The notes: generated by a model not told the origin, from the letters alone. A DNA stretch of 64,000 nt from Cinnamomum chago (GCA_038049695.1 CP142458.1:67117501-67181500); one strand, 5' to 3'; positions 34,860 through 46,850 are shown, counted from the stretch's first letter. Program-made: numbers and translations.

Positions 34860-35830
34860 TACCGCACATGTATCTCAATAATTTAATCCCTGCTACACTC
34901 ATTTTTGCGCGTGTTGCTTCTTGATTGGCCAATATTGCTCCACAGGCAATAGCTTCTATTTCTAATCACCATCCTGTAAAATTTTCTCTTCAACCTTGTC
35001 GGTAGGTGCCGATCACAAAGCACACTATAGAAGCAAGTCTCAACTCAAACCCTCCAGGTCTTAACCTACATTTAACATCTTCTGAGTCTTTGATTCCATC
35101 CTTACTAATTATTGAGCTAAGGTATCAAAATGAATCTCTTTGTGAGCTTCAATTCTCCAATGAAGTTGCAATTTATATATAATTTGTCGTTGTATGACTT
35201 AGTTTAAAGCCTTTGGATTCTGAAGTCTTCCACCATCTCTCAAGTTTGAACGCATTCCGTCTCTCTAGTCATCCAACAACATTGTATCAATTGCAAACAA
35301 CATACACCAAGGTATCTCTTGAATATGAGCAACTAACTCATCCATAATCAATGCAAAGAGATAAAGGGCTCATAGTCGACTCTTGATGCAAACTTATGGT
35401 CACTCAAAATCACAAGTCTTTCCACAAGTGCTTCTCACACTCTTATTGCTCACTCATACATGTCTTTAATGTTGTCAATTACTCAGTATAACCGCTTGGG
35501 ATACTCCTTTGATAAAAAACCACCAAATTAAATATTTATGTATCTTGTTGCAGGCTTGCTAAATCGATGAAGGCCATATGGGGACTTTTCCTCTTCTCTC
35601 GGTATTTTTTCATTAATTGCCTAAGTGAGAAGATGGCTTCCATAGTTGACCTCTCCGGCATAAATCAAATTGATTTTTAGATATCTTGTTACATTGTCTG
35701 AGTTTTTGCACTCTCTTTCCTAGTTTCATAGTGCGACTCATAAGTTTGATCTTACAATAATTGGTGCAACTTTATATATCCTTTGTTTGATTTATTATTG
35801 ACGAGCTTGATTGACCAAACCCATCCAATT
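34860..35830 (-). pseudogene. RTE-type LINE fragment, reverse-transcriptase domain
   Basis: Reading the minus strand from 35830 down gives SCTNYCKIKLMSRTMKLGKR, then MEAIFSLRQLMKKYREKRKS and PYMAFIDLA. Further down comes LYLFALIMDELVAHIQEIPW with CMLFAIDTMLLDD (the position of the YADD-type catalytic motif, here altered to AIDT), then ESKGFKLSHT, YLSSIISKDGIKDSEDVKCR and LANQEATRAKMSVAGIK. This is the order of RTE reverse transcriptase. It is broken by many stops and shifts and lies opposite in orientation to the endonuclease fragments at 31-34 kb, so it is not simply their continuation. Confidence 0.85.
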
Positions 35831-37636
35831 TCTCCTAAGCATTTTGAAGCCTCTATCATAATGCCATCTGGCACTAGAGACTTTGTTGTCTTCATTTTTG
35901 CCAATGGTTCTTCACTACTTCACTGCCTTTTCACTGTGTTAAACACCTGCTGAATTGCTACTAATCCTCTGCAAACGCTGGCCTTAAATCTGGATTACCT
36001 AAATGCAACCCAAAATCCTTTACAATCAACACAGAATCTACATCTCTGAAACTCGTCTGAAATGCCTCTGTAAATGCGTCTTTAAGGTTTCAAGCACAAA
36101 CAAAACAATTCTCACTCAGTCCAGTCCATCACCCTTCCATCCACAGACCAGTCCCAATCACCTAAAACCCAGCTGAAATCTAACTAAACTGTCCCTGATA
36201 TATGTACATTGAACGTCCTTATTCTGCACTAAATTTCAGTTTTAAACCGACTCCAAACTCAGCTGGTTTAACTGCATAAATAAATCTTAAATTCAGCCAA
36301 CAGCAACCAAACCAGGCCTGATAGGGGTCAGGGTGTCTAGGTTTCCAAGAGGGGTTATCTTTGTAGATTTCTCAGTGGGTTGTTTTTGTATTTGTCAGAA
36401 AAGTTGGGGTTCATTCATGACTTTCCCATGGAGGGGTGTGCCTTTGCAAGTCAGAAAATGGAGGAGTTATCTGTAAATTTCCTATTAATGGCTGCATCTA
36501 ATTTTCATAAAATAGAAGGGTGTATATTTAAATTTCTGTGCAGGGGTGTCCTTATAATTGTCAAAAAAAGAGGGGCACATTTGTAAATTTTGCAGGGTGC
36601 AAATGGCTTGATTAACTGAACCATGTCCCACTTGTGCACAGTGAAACTCAAGCAACTGTACAGCTTGTCAGAATAAGCATTGTGTTGTGATTCTATGCAT
36701 TCATTCAATGTATATTTGTGAGTTCAAGGTTACTTGTAGGTTTTAATTGAAAAGGGGTGTGGGAATTGGTTGTTTTCCTTACAAAATTGTAGGACAAGAA
36801 ATTGGGATTGAGCATAGAAAAAGAGCTGCAAGTATTTAAGTGCCTCAAAGAAGGGGTGGTTGGTTATATTGCTGTTGGAAGTCACGTGTACCTGTTTGAG
36901 ATTAAGAATTGTGGTAGCAAGCATCCATCACCTTCAGTACCTAGTTAGGTGAGATTGTGATTTATACTTGTTATGATATCTTCGGTTGGTAAGGAATCTA
37001 GAAGATGTGGTCCACAGAAGATTGGAAATTGTAAGAGATTGCGTTCTTGGAAATTTTAATCTGGGTTTCACTGGATTTTGGTTCAGAAGTATTTATGACC
37101 ACTTAATTTCAATGATGTATATTGCAGTTGTGGTGATGAGGCTGGGCCCATTAAAATTTTCTCTTACCGATGTTCCTCTATGTGAGGCCCATCAATCTTT
37201 ATTATGTTTTGCAGTTTTCAGTTAACTATGTATTATTATTCTCTATCTTCAGCTGTACCCTTCGACGCCAGTAATTAGCCAATGAAAGTGATTATTAGGT
37301 TTTTATATGGTGAGGTATTTACTGACATGATAGTGGTGAATGATAAATGTGTAGGGCAAGGTTGTAGATGATGGAATTTCAGCACATCTGGTGATTGGGG
37401 TTTATTTTCACTGGGGGAACTGGGGAGAGAGTAGGGGAACTAGTTTTCAACAAAGATGAGCAAAATTGATGGTCACTTGTCACTGAGTAGTTCACTTTTT
37501 ATCCTTTTAAATCAGGGTTTTAGACCAGGATCTCACCCTGCAGCTTTGATAGCTTCCTAGTACTAGCCTGCTTATGTTTTGTTGTCTTGGATGTTTTTGA
37601 ACTGATGTATAGCACTTAAAACTTTTGTTCCCACAG
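35831..37636. other. Intergenic DNA, no gene seen
   Basis: 36320-36600 contains several loosely repeated AGGGGTGT/GTAAATTT words. Nothing codes for a recognisable protein, and no transposon ends were found. Confidence 0.45.
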
Positions 37637-37940
37637 TAGGAGGGATGGGCAATGGGTTGGGTTAACGGTGACCTACGATTAGGATTGGGTTTGGTTGTGT
37701 TTTTGATGGTTTTAATGCGGGTTTGCGCTGAGATTTCAACTCCAGTGTTGGTTCTGCTAAACTCGAAAAGATTATTTTAAGCAATATCAAAACCCAAACC
37801 TGATTTTGTGCCCCATCAGCGGGTTGGTTAGGTACTGCATATCTTGAATCCGTCAGGACTCAGGAGGTGAGTGTAGTACAAGGTGGAATAGGTGCAAGTT
37901 CGAGTGGGTCCGGGTTTACCTGAACTTGTTGCCATCACTA
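37637..37940. mobile_element. hAT-like MITE remnant
   Basis: The left end is TAGGAGGGATGGGCAATGGG. The right end, reverse-complemented, is TAGTGATGGCAACAAGTTC. The interior is rich in GGGTTGGG/GGGTTTGG words, like the other hAT MITEs here. The flanking 8-mers do not match, so the boundaries are tentative. Confidence 0.4.
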
Positions 37941-38435
37941 GAATATGGTAGGTACTTTATTCGTGTCTTAGTAGTGTAATTATAGGGTTTGATTGATTTT
38001 GCTTTAATAGTAACCCTAATCAACTTCTCTATTTACCCTATTTAGCCTATTTTTTTGAGGTTGCTGTTACCTCTCTATTCCAGCCAGGTTTTGAACCTAG
38101 CTACCTTGCTTCCTTCCCCTAGAAAGACTTTGATGTCATTTATCAGATGACCTAACAGGGGTGGGCATAGTAGTTAGATACCTATTCCAAAAAGGTGTTT
38201 TTTTTTTAAAACCATTTTCCTATTTGAATGGCAAGAAAATGCCAAGCATGAACCTGGGATTCTTAAAACAGGCCCAATCACATGAGTGTGGAAAGTCTAA
38301 AGCCAAATGGCCTCTCTGTAGATCTTCATCCTCTGGCACTTTTTTTGTTAACCTCTTGATACTTTATTAAAGTTATCAGGAATTTGCTTAGTTTTACAAC
38401 TTATTTTCGCTTCCCGAGTCAGGCCCAGTTGCGCC
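37941..38435. other. Intergenic DNA, no gene seen
   Basis: Nothing recognisable beyond short homopolymer runs. Confidence 0.4.
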
Positions 38436-38829
38436 CAGTGGCGGCTTCAGAAATTTGAGTAAGTGGGGTCAACAAAAGACTTATTTGCTACAAATCGAAT
38501 AAACTTGTTTTCACCTTTATCAATATTTGTCATCTACTTTTGATAATATTAGGGTTTTTTCCTTCTAATACGGGGAGAATATTGTATTTAGAGGTTAAGT
38601 TATGGTAAATGAAGAGTTATTGACAAAATGTCTTAAAAAGAGAATTTTCTTTAAAAAATAAAAATTGGGCCCATTAGTGTTTTTTTTTTTTGGTAGACAA
38701 ATGACCCATTAACTTAGGCATTGAGTGAGGTCAAAAACTTCCCATAACTTCAATTCATTAATGAGTTTTTTTTTTTCCAGATCTCAGTGGGTTCAATTGA
38801 CCCCATTGGAATCCATGGTTGAGCCACTC
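38436..38829. mobile_element. hAT-like MITE, CAGTGGCGG family
   Basis: The left end is CAGTGGCGGCTTCAGAAATT with AGTGGGGTCAA inside. The right end, reverse-complemented, is GAGTGGCTCAACCATGGATT with AATGGGGTCAA inside. The matching subterminal motifs in inverse order support a terminal inverted repeat structure. No target duplication was found. Confidence 0.55.
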
Positions 38830-39898
38830 GGTAGATCACTGAGTTGGCTGAGGCAAGCAGATCTGACCTAATATGCGCCGAGTCTTCATCATTGGTTCAA
38901 ATCTTTTTGAGTCAAGCCGAGTCTCATCATTGGCTCCAAGTCTTTTCTCGACTGTGTGGGCTAGGCCAAGTTTTATCTTAGTTTAAAGTGCTTGAAGATT
39001 TGGTTTGACAAGTTTTGTATTTCCATTGTCTTTATTACATCAAAGTCTCCTATTTCAGACTCTGCACTGATACAATGACACACAACAGACGCAACGTGAA
39101 AAAAAAACGAAGCAGTGAAAACTTGCCCATCATGGTTTGAAGGACAGACGATTAGCAGTTTTTTTTCCTTTCCAATATAAAAAAGGGGAGTTGGGCATTG
39201 AGAAGATAGAGATGAAAAAAATATTTCTAGAATACAATGGGAAGTTACATGTGATGCTGAGAGAAGTTATTGGTAGCAAAAACCCATGCTCTGCTTAGGT
39301 GAGATTTTAATATTTTCACTACCATGAAATCATCACTTGGCAGTGAGCAAATAGAAAAACTCAATATATGATCAGAAAGTGGCAAAGGGTTCATATGCAT
39401 GGAACTCGTGTTAAATGTGGAGTCCATGGATTTTATGGCTCAATGTTACGTGTTTATCATATCTTATATATAGTATTTGTGGAAGTTGATGCAGACAGCC
39501 CAACTAGTGGCCCATCTTTCCCCCAAGATGGAGTGATCTCATTCCAGGTCCTTCGTAGGCATTGGGAAAAAAAAATTAAATGGATATGATATCTGGATCA
39601 TGTGAATTAAAATGGGGCCCACTGTTTGGGTGGCTTGGATTATGTAAATTGATTGGAGTCCAACATCGTCTCCTTTTCTGGGCAAGTTAATTTATAATGT
39701 GCCAAAAAAAAAAAAAAAAAACAAAAAAAAAAGATATGAATTTGGGGTAGGCAATAAATTCTCAAGACAGACCCATCCAAACACACTCTATGATTACTAC
39801 TAACCTTTCAAGTCTCCATCCGACTTCCCGTGAACGTTCAGTTCTCTCTCTTCCTCTTCTTCCAAACGCCAATCCAGTGTCCATTTCCTTCACCTACA

Positions 39899-39901
<3 letters not shown>
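38830..39901. other. Intergenic DNA, no gene seen
   Basis: Contains an A-run at about 39702-39735. The open frame near 39368 is not recognised and shows no splice support. Confidence 0.45.

Positions 39902-39968
<67 letters not shown>
39902..39968. repeat. Compound (CT)n-(CA)n microsatellite
   Basis: About 25 CT dinucleotides pass directly into about 9 CA dinucleotides. The open frame here is an artefact. Confidence 0.97.
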
Positions 39969-40045
39969 AGCAGTATGAGTTTGGCCATTGTTTTAAAATT
40001 TGACCAGGTTCGGATTGTATTTTTCTAAGTGTTTTTTATGTTTTT

Positions 40046-40256
40046 TTTCTAGCGGAGGGTTCGCAATCCTTTGGGCTGGATTGTTCCCTTCGGACTTAGA
40101 GAGAAGCCGGATAAAACTCCTGTGGCCCCCTACGTGGTAGTATGAGTGGACCCAACCTTCGGTTCCTGAAGAGGGAGGAACCGGGGGTCGATACCAAGAT
40201 CTCTAGTTCCGGAAGAGGGAGGAACTGTGGTCCTGACTACTCGGCCAACCCTTTGG
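40046..40256 (-). mobile_element. tRNA-derived SINE, family 1 copy A (minus strand)
   Basis: On the minus strand it begins GGTTGGCCGAGTAGTCAGGA, an A-box like that of tRNA-Leu/Ser. About 50 bases later comes GGTATCGACCCC, B-box-like (40184-40195). Two near-identical stretches with CTCCCTCTTC(C/A)GGAAC lie between and after the boxes. A second copy at 55705-55831 proves a family. The 3' end may extend to about 40046; no target duplication was fixed. Confidence 0.7.
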
Positions 40257-41129
40257 GATTAAAAATGTATTTTTCTAAATGTTTAAAAATGAAGCCAGTA
40301 ATATGAGTTGGGTCCTTGTTTTAAAACTTGACCAGGTTCAGATTGTATTTTTGTAAGTGGTTAAAAATGAAGAATCAAAGGTCACATATGCATTTCCACC
40401 TTATATCCTTCACCCCTCAAGTCATATCCTTCTCACCACCTCATATATTCTTTTAGTGAACTAATTTGGACATTAATTTCTATGTTTGTGCACAGAGAGG
40501 CCCTAATATTTGTATCTACAACTTAGACAATAGTTTCTTTATTAATGAAAGTTTTAAATAGACGAATTCTAATCATGTCATAATCTATTAACAAAAGGAA
40601 TAATCTAAATTGATTTATAAGAAAATGATGTTGCCATTTATTGGTTCAGACAATATTATGTGGATCCCACCTTAAATGGTCCATGTTTCTCAAAAACATT
40701 TTGATTCTCTTACCATTTAATCAATGGCCACTACATTATTTTGTGATTTCCTTTTGTAATGCATGCAAAATGTTTCTACTCTCTCGGGTTTTTTTTTTTT
40801 TTTTGTTGCGCAAATACATATCACAAATTAGATTTGTGCAAATTTTGATTGAAAACTGAAAAGATGAGGAATTCTTTGCCAGAACAATGTAAAATGCCAG
40901 ACGTCAAATTGGGTATATTTGGATATAATATGGTTTCTTTGAAAAGCTTGGAAAGGAAAAAGCAGCACATACATATTTATATGCGTACTCGTGTGCCTTT
41001 GAGTCTCTGAAGTGTTTTTTATAACGTTCTTTTGGTGAAAAATCAGCAAGGCTGTTTGTGGCTTGTATCTTGAAGTTTTTTTTTAGAGCCATACAAAAGT
41101 TGTTTACAAAATGAACATATAATATATAT
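40257..41129. other. Intergenic DNA, no gene seen
   Basis: 40290-40370 partly repeats 39975-40035 (TTTTAAAA(C/T)TTGACCAGGTT, TTTTT(C/G)TAAGT), so the SINE appears to sit in or beside a local duplication. Nothing else is recognised. Confidence 0.5.
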
Positions 41130-41525
41130 GGTAATATTAAGGTGAGAACAAATTCTCACATATTAAATGAGAACTTTTTTGTGAGGCCCAATTGTATACT
41201 CTATTTGGGGATTGGACCAGGGGGGATGAAAAGATATAGGTTAGACTACCCCAAGTATCAAGTTTGACCCCAAACCCATGCCCTTAATCCCTTCATCCGT
41301 GGCTCACAAGTTTAATAGCTTCATATTAAAAAAATATTCAGCTCTCGATCTAACGGTTTAATCCATGAGGATGTGTGTCAATCCTTGGAATTAGTGACTA
41401 TAAGAAGATTCACTATTGGTTGTTAGAATTTAGATGGGTTGCTAGTTGAGCCTCGCAAAAAAAATCTCAGATAATCGGTGAGAACTAGCTCTGACTTGAA
41501 TATTTTCCATATATATATATATGTG
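41130..41525. mobile_element. Fold-back-type MITE with the 49.2-kb core, TA-flanked
   Basis: The edges carry GGTGAGAACAAATTCTCAC on the left and CGGTGAGAACTAGC near the right, where an (AT)n tract follows (41508-41522). The interior CCCTTCATCCGTGGCTCACA, then AGTTTAATAGCTTCATATTA, strongly resembles the core of the element at 49150-49537 and, inverted, that at 62.5-63.3 kb. It thus belongs to the same superfamily of TA-associated elements. Confidence 0.55.
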
Positions 41526-43097
41526 TGTGTGTGTCTCATTCATCTAGGTGTATATAACTCTTACGGTACAGTTCCAGGAACAAAACCAAGTATTGAACCA
41601 TCCTTTTAAAGATATAGGACATGTTGATGAAAAACTATATATAGGTACACATGTATAATACATGTATTATATGTGAACTAACCATGGTCAAGACGGTAGT
41701 TAACATGAAAAGGTTCTGCATTATATTTTAAGTTTTATACTTAAGAAAAGTAGCACTCATTCAAATTAACTTAGGTTGGACAACAGTTTCATTTCATTGT
41801 ACAATGACATGATGGTATATAACATTGTACTCAAATTTAGGACACAGTTCAAATGTGGTTTTTTTTTTTCTGGTTTGCAATTAGAAAATAATATAACCGA
41901 ACTGCAATCTCATCTTCATCTTCATACAAATGCACCTTTTGATCATGTTTGTTTGTATTAGATTAGATAGGAATTGAATATGAATTTCATTTTTAAATGA
42001 GATTTTTTAAAGGGTTATTAAAAAGGCGAGGGGTGGAGGATATGAGTTGAGGGATGAAAGATATAAGCTCTAGATGTAGTGGTGAATTCCATTCATTTTT
42101 CATCTTCGCATAATTTAATTTTATCAAATGGAAGGTTATTTGATGGTCAATTTTGTATATTCACATTTAGTCTTCATTTTTAATCACTAATGGCCTGAAT
42201 CCTATGCATTTAACTTCTATGTAGTTTTTGCAAAAAAAATAGGCTTGAATGTCCACTGAAGATTATTAAAGAGATGAGTGGCAAAGGATAAAAGGTGAAG
42301 ATGTAGATGTAGATGTATTGAGTTACTAAGGCTTTGACTAGGTATTCATCTTCCATTTTCACTTAATTTGATTTCCATAAAAGGGAAATCTATTTGACAG
42401 TGATTTTAAGATATTCACCTTTTAGCCCTTCATTCTTAACTATTTACAGAAATACGCACAAAACTAGGCATTCAATTTAATGAAACAAACAGGTCCCTTA
42501 TGTAATCAAATACCTATGAATTTTAAGACCTTGTGTTTCTATTAGTGATTAGAAATAAAGAACCAAGGGTGAATATTTAAAAGACGACCATCGAATAACA
42601 CCCCTCTAAATGGATATTGAATCAAACCATCACCCTATAAATTCAGATTTCAGGGAAGTCAAAATCCCATTTACTTCTATATATTATATCATTCACTTCT
42701 CACCTCTTTAATAATCCATCGTTTTTCATCCTAGATGTGATTAAATTAAGCAATCAAAGTGACACCACTCAAAATCTAACCCTGAATCAGGCGTGTTATC
42801 CTATTGCCACAATATGCAAATCAAATAATCACAGCCATTCAATAATCAACCCATCAAATGGATCAACAAGGAAACTGATCAGAAACCCAAATTCAATAAT
42901 AAAACACATTTCACTTCAGGTACCTAGGATCATCATCTATCACCCAAGTTCTTTTTAGTAAGTACAAGATCAAACCTTCCTTTCAAACCTTTCTCTGTGA
43001 CAATACTATCCTCCAAACACTCCAAAAATATCAACAAGAGGATTCCATTACACATGGGTAATGCCGTCAAATGATGCTTACTTCTGGCACGTGCGGT
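41526..43097. other. AT-rich intergenic DNA, 3' flank of the minus-strand gene
   Basis: No gene recognised. 42040-42480 contains two loosely similar blocks (GAAGATGTAGATGTA, CATCTTCCATTTTC). The last part (43020-43097) would be the 3' untranslated region of the gene that follows. Confidence 0.45.
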
Positions 43098-43880
43098 TCA
43101 CACGGTTCGCACGTGCGGTATGTATCGGAATGGATCCGTTGCGACCGAGTCTGCATGGCCTTTGCAACTCAACGCCCGTAACAGTTTCCAAGAAATCTTC
43201 CCCTCCGCCTCCTTTCCGCTGGAAACCGCCCCTTCTCTCCGTTCAGACGCCGGAAAAAGATATGCCGGAGGAGGATTCCGGCGCAACTGACGGTGCCGGA
43301 TGTCCTTCATCTCCATCTCTACCGGCGGCCCCCGCATCGACCCGAACATCAGCAGATACCATCTCGGCCGATACGGAACCTTCCCTGCCGATACTTCTCC
43401 GATACCGACACGCTTCCCGTTCTGGACCCGGTTCACGATCTGGGTCTGCTTCTTTGTTGATTCTTTCGAACTCGAGGCTCTCTCCAGGTTGTGGTATCTC
43501 GTTCTTGAGCATCTTGTTTCGTCCAGAGACCCTGATCTCATGTGGAGGAAGTCCATGTTACCATCTTCGTTTCGGTGGGTGTGCGTAACGGAGGAGGATT
43601 TGAAAGGAAGAATCTTCCCAGAGAGGAAGATGTCATCTGCGGAGCACATCTCTGTCTTGAGATCATTGAAGAATTCGAACCGATCTTGATCTGGGGTGGC
43701 TCGATTTGCTTCATTGGAGGAGTCCTCTTTTTCTGTTATTCCTTTGTCGATGGCAAGATCGCAGAGGGAGAGTGCTTCTTCTTCTTCTTCTTCTCCTTCT
43801 CCTACTTTTGATTCTTCTTCTGATTCTTGGGTATCTTCTTGGTAATGAACTGGGTCTTTTGGTTCTTGGGTTTGGTTCAT
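43098..43880 (-). CDS. Uncharacterised plant protein resembling DUF1645 family
   Basis: A single-exon frame of 260 residues starting at the ATG complementing 43878-43880. Residues 17-36 are strongly acidic. Conserved-looking blocks are RFEFFNDLKTEMCSADDIFL then SGKILPF (67-93), PRWYLLMFGSMRGPPVEMEM then KDIRHRQLRRNPPP (172-205), and SWKLLRALSCKGHADSVAT (230-248). I recall this pattern (FEFF, CSADDIF, GKILPF, then RWYxLMFG and SWxLLRALSCxGHA) from uncharacterised plant proteins grouped under DUF1645, but the family name is from memory. No signal peptide or membrane segment is visible; the basic and serine-rich middle suggests a soluble, possibly nuclear, protein. Function unknown. Several long open frames on the opposite strand are shadows caused by its GC content. 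Confidence 0.8.
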   Translation of the reverse strand: MNQTQEPKDPVHYQEDTQESEEESKVGEGEEEEEEALSLCDLAIDKGITEKEDSSNEANRATPDQDRFEFFNDLKTEMCSADDIFLSGKILPFKSSSVTHTHRNEDGNMDFLHMRSGSLDETRCSRTRYHNLERASSSKESTKKQTQIVNRVQNGKRVGIGEVSAGKVPYRPRWYLLMFGSMRGPPVEMEMKDIRHRQLRRNPPPAYLFPASERREGAVSSGKEAEGKISWKLLRALSCKGHADSVATDPFRYIPHVRTV

Positions 43881-44465
43881 TTTCTTGTGAGTGGATTGGT
43901 TTTCAGATGACGTTGGGTTTTGGAAGAGAATGCTATATGAAAGGTGTGTTCTTGGTTGCTGTGGATATGGTTTTTGGCATGAGAGAGAGAAGGAGATTTA
44001 TGTATGCTTCGGTGTTTTCAGCTGTGTTTGCTGTTTTGGGACACTTGTTCTTGGAGGTTAGCGTGAAGGAGATCGAGGGAGTTTTGAAGGTAAGGACGGC
44101 CTACTTTTGGCGATAAGGCCGGTCCATAGTGATTGTCTAAGCTCACTATCATAAATCTGTAAGTGGGGCCCACATTCTTGATCAAACGGTCAAGATCAAT
44201 GTCCCACCTGGAACTATCATCAAGCAAAATATTTCTCCTATCGGAGTTACGCCCACCGTTGGATCATCATCAAATGTAAAGCGCATGATTTGAAATTTAG
44301 TTTCTTTCATTAAAATATTTGTGTTTCACATGATGAATGTGGTAGTGGATATAAATCTGGTTGAAGTAAAATCTTTAAAGCTGAAGCTGAGATTGTAAGT
44401 GGTTTAAATCTTAATGATGGGATCCACTGATGGATGATTTATATATGGAATAGAGAGATCTAAAG
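43881..44465. other. Upstream region of the minus-strand gene
   Basis: Probably holds its promoter (transcription leftward) and perhaps a divergent regulatory region. The plus-strand frame to 44116 overlaps the start of the gene and has no recognised homology. No certain TATA element was chosen. Confidence 0.4.
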
Positions 44466-44880
44466 GCCTAGGCCTTACCCTATATTTGGGGGGAGGGGAG
44501 GGAAAATTTGAGGGGGAACGAAAATGAAGGGAAGGGGAGTCCTCTTGTTTGGATAGTTAAAAAGTAGGAGAAGGAAAAGTGAAAAAGTAGGGTTTTGTTT
44601 GTTTGTGAGGTAAAGAGGAAATTACCAATTTATCCTTACTTTGTAAAAATGTAAAAAAATGAAAATGACATTTTAGTAAAAGTCCAAAGATTCCTCTTTT
44701 TTCCTCTCCACTTTCCCCCCATTTTTGAAGGGAAAGTTTTAAAATGGACCCCACATAAATTTTACCCCCATTTTCCCTCCCCCCTTCCTAAACACCCTCA
44801 AATTTTCACTTTCCCTCAATTTCCCCCTCTTTTTTTTTCCTTCCCCTCATTTTACCACCTTCCCAAACAAAGGGTTATAG
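44466..44880. mobile_element. Fold-back element with polypurine/polypyrimidine arms
   Basis: The left arm is almost all purine (GGGGGGAGGGGAGGGAAAAT, then TTGAGGGGG, GAAGGGAAGGGGAG and TTGTTTGG). The right arm is the pyrimidine counterpart (CTTTCCCTCAATTTCCCCC, TTCCTTCCCC, CCTTCCCAAACAAAGGG). The arms can pair over about 80 bp with mismatches. TATA-like words flank both sides (CCCTATAT and GGTTATAG). Likely a MITE. Confidence 0.55.
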
Positions 44881-45166
44881 AATCCAGGACTTGATTGTCA
44901 GACCTTTGATTTTATAGGTTCCAAGGCCTTGGTTGTTTGTTTTTGTGCTCTCAATAATCTATTGAAATCCGAACACCTTAAAATAAATATTCTCTATACA
45001 AATGGGGCATTTTCAAAATCCATGTCAATCCGAGTTTGTTCCACCATTTGACTGACGATTTGATAAAAGCAGGATGATGGATTACATGATAAGGTTATGT
45101 TAATATTTTTTTTTCTTATTAAAACAGTCAAATCATTGGTGAAATAAATCCAAATTGACATAAGAT
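44881..45166. other. Spacer between two MITEs
   Basis: AT-rich, nothing recognised. Confidence 0.4.
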
Positions 45167-45169
45167 TTA

Positions 45170-45703
45170 GGGCACGTTTGTGTACACACCCTTTCCGTGG
45201 AAAGAGGAAATTGCCACGTCAGCAAATTTCATAGAAATGAAAACTTCGGAAAAGGATTTCCGTAGAATTTAGAAATTCATGTTTGGTGTAAAAAGAGTTT
45301 CCTCATTGAATTGGTGCAGATGTTGTTTGGTGCGGCTGTGGATTCCTTTTAGAAAATCAAAATTTCTTATTTGGTGATATAATTTTTTTGAAGAAAAATA
45401 ACTTAACATGTATATTATTTATTTAACATTAAATAATAATTTATATAAAGAAATAAAAAATGAAAAAGTTATAAGGTTTTTGGGTTGAAATAGACAAGAG
45501 TAAGGAAAAGAGGGAGAAGTTTTCCGAGGAAAACCATTTCCCATACCCCCCCATGGGAAACCCATTTCCACAATTATCAAGGAAAATGCTGACTAGGCAG
45601 GAAAGCATTTCCGCGGAATTGTTCCGCACCAAACGTCGGAAAAATGGGTTTTCCGAGGAAAATCGTCAACTTTTCCGCGGAAAAGTGTTACACAAACATG
45701 CCC
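45170..45703. mobile_element. Tourist-like MITE (Harbinger-type) with TTA target duplication
   Basis: The 534-bp element starts GGGCACGTTTGTGTACACAC and ends GTGTTACACAAACATGCCC (reverse complement GGGCATGTTTGTGTAACAC). TTA occurs at 45167-45169 and 45704-45706. Subterminal TTTCCG(C/T)GGAAA palindromes recur at both ends. There is no coding capacity. It would depend on a Harbinger transposase such as the one at 8.5-10.0 kb, but the TIRs differ, so no specific pairing is claimed. Confidence 0.9.
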
Positions 45704-45706
45704 TTA

Positions 45707-46555
45707 AGAATCGAGATCCTCTTAGTGGCCTTACGCATTTAGAAGCTCCCCTTATGGACCTTTACAAAAAAATGACCTCTATATAGAAAAATCTTGGTCA
45801 TTAATAGCGAATTTGACCAGTTGAAGAAATCTATTCTATCTCGACTATTCTTTTTTCCGTAAATTACTCTATCGATCATGACCTGAAAGGATAAGAACTC
45901 CCTTTATAAGATCTAATCTCATTGAGGCCATAATGAGAAAATCCATTAAATTTGAGTTAATTCAAAAAATCAGTGCCCTTAGCTAAATTTAGTTAGATTT
46001 ATGATTTTTTTCCTTAACCCATTAGTTTAGATCTTATGAGAAAATTCTTATGGTCGTTGAACAATATTTTCAAATTTATAGAGAAGGTTACTTGCAAAGC
46101 AAAAAAAGAAAATTTATCTATATAATGCAGGTGGTTTTATGTAAATCTCTGTCTTCTTTTACAGTGAAATAGTTTTATTGAAAAAGAAACCCTGAAAACC
46201 TCACATTAGAAACTATATATTTTCTTTTCACTTCAAACAAAAGTTGGCCTAATCACACATATATTTGATGTTACCAATCTGGCAATGGAGTTGATAACCT
46301 GATTGAAATTTTGGCCGTAGCTAATACAATGCAAAGTGAGAGAGTGTTGTTAAGCAGACTGAATTTCAATAGTGGGTACAGAGATCTGGATTCAATACAA
46401 GTATAGGCGATCTATATATGGTTATAGGTCCCACTGCCAGAAGTGTAATCTGTGCACCCTTTCATCATTCGGTATGAGTCCGGATCATGGTTTCTCAAAA
46501 TAGGGAGATAATGTTTTATCTAATCCACATTTCCACATTCGACACCTCTATAAAA
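45707..46555. other. AT-rich intergenic DNA, no gene seen
   Basis: No recognisable gene or repeat boundary. Confidence 0.4.
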
Positions 46556-46850
46556 TCTTATGCCAGCAAATACACTATCTCAATTGTTTTCTTTGAATAA
46601 GAAAACCAATCTTATGCCAGCTAATGCACTATCTCAATTGCTTTCTTTGAATGAGAAAAATCAAGGAAGAGATTTTACATGTTGGCGAATGTGGATTGAA
46701 TGAAATAGTATCTCAAGGGATTCAAACTCTTCAAGAAGATGAGTCCGGATCCCTTGTTTCATCCTATTAACATGCACCACTTGTATCAAATCTCATGCAA
46801 GCTAATGCACTCTCTCAATTGTTTCCTTTTAATGAAAAAAGAGAGTGGAA
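46556..46850. repeat. Three-copy interspersed direct repeat, about 53-bp unit
   Basis: Copies at 46557-46609, 46610-46662 and 46789-46850 share TCTTATGCCAGC(T/A)AAT or its variant, then CACTATCTCAATTG and TTTCTTTGAAT. The first two are contiguous and the third is separated by about 125 bp. Confidence 0.85.

Noticed and set aside
43061-43811. Three long open frames on the plus strand (up to 175 codons)
   Set aside because: They lie antisense to the 260-residue gene and arise from its GC-rich codon use; their sequences look like reverse-frame translations.
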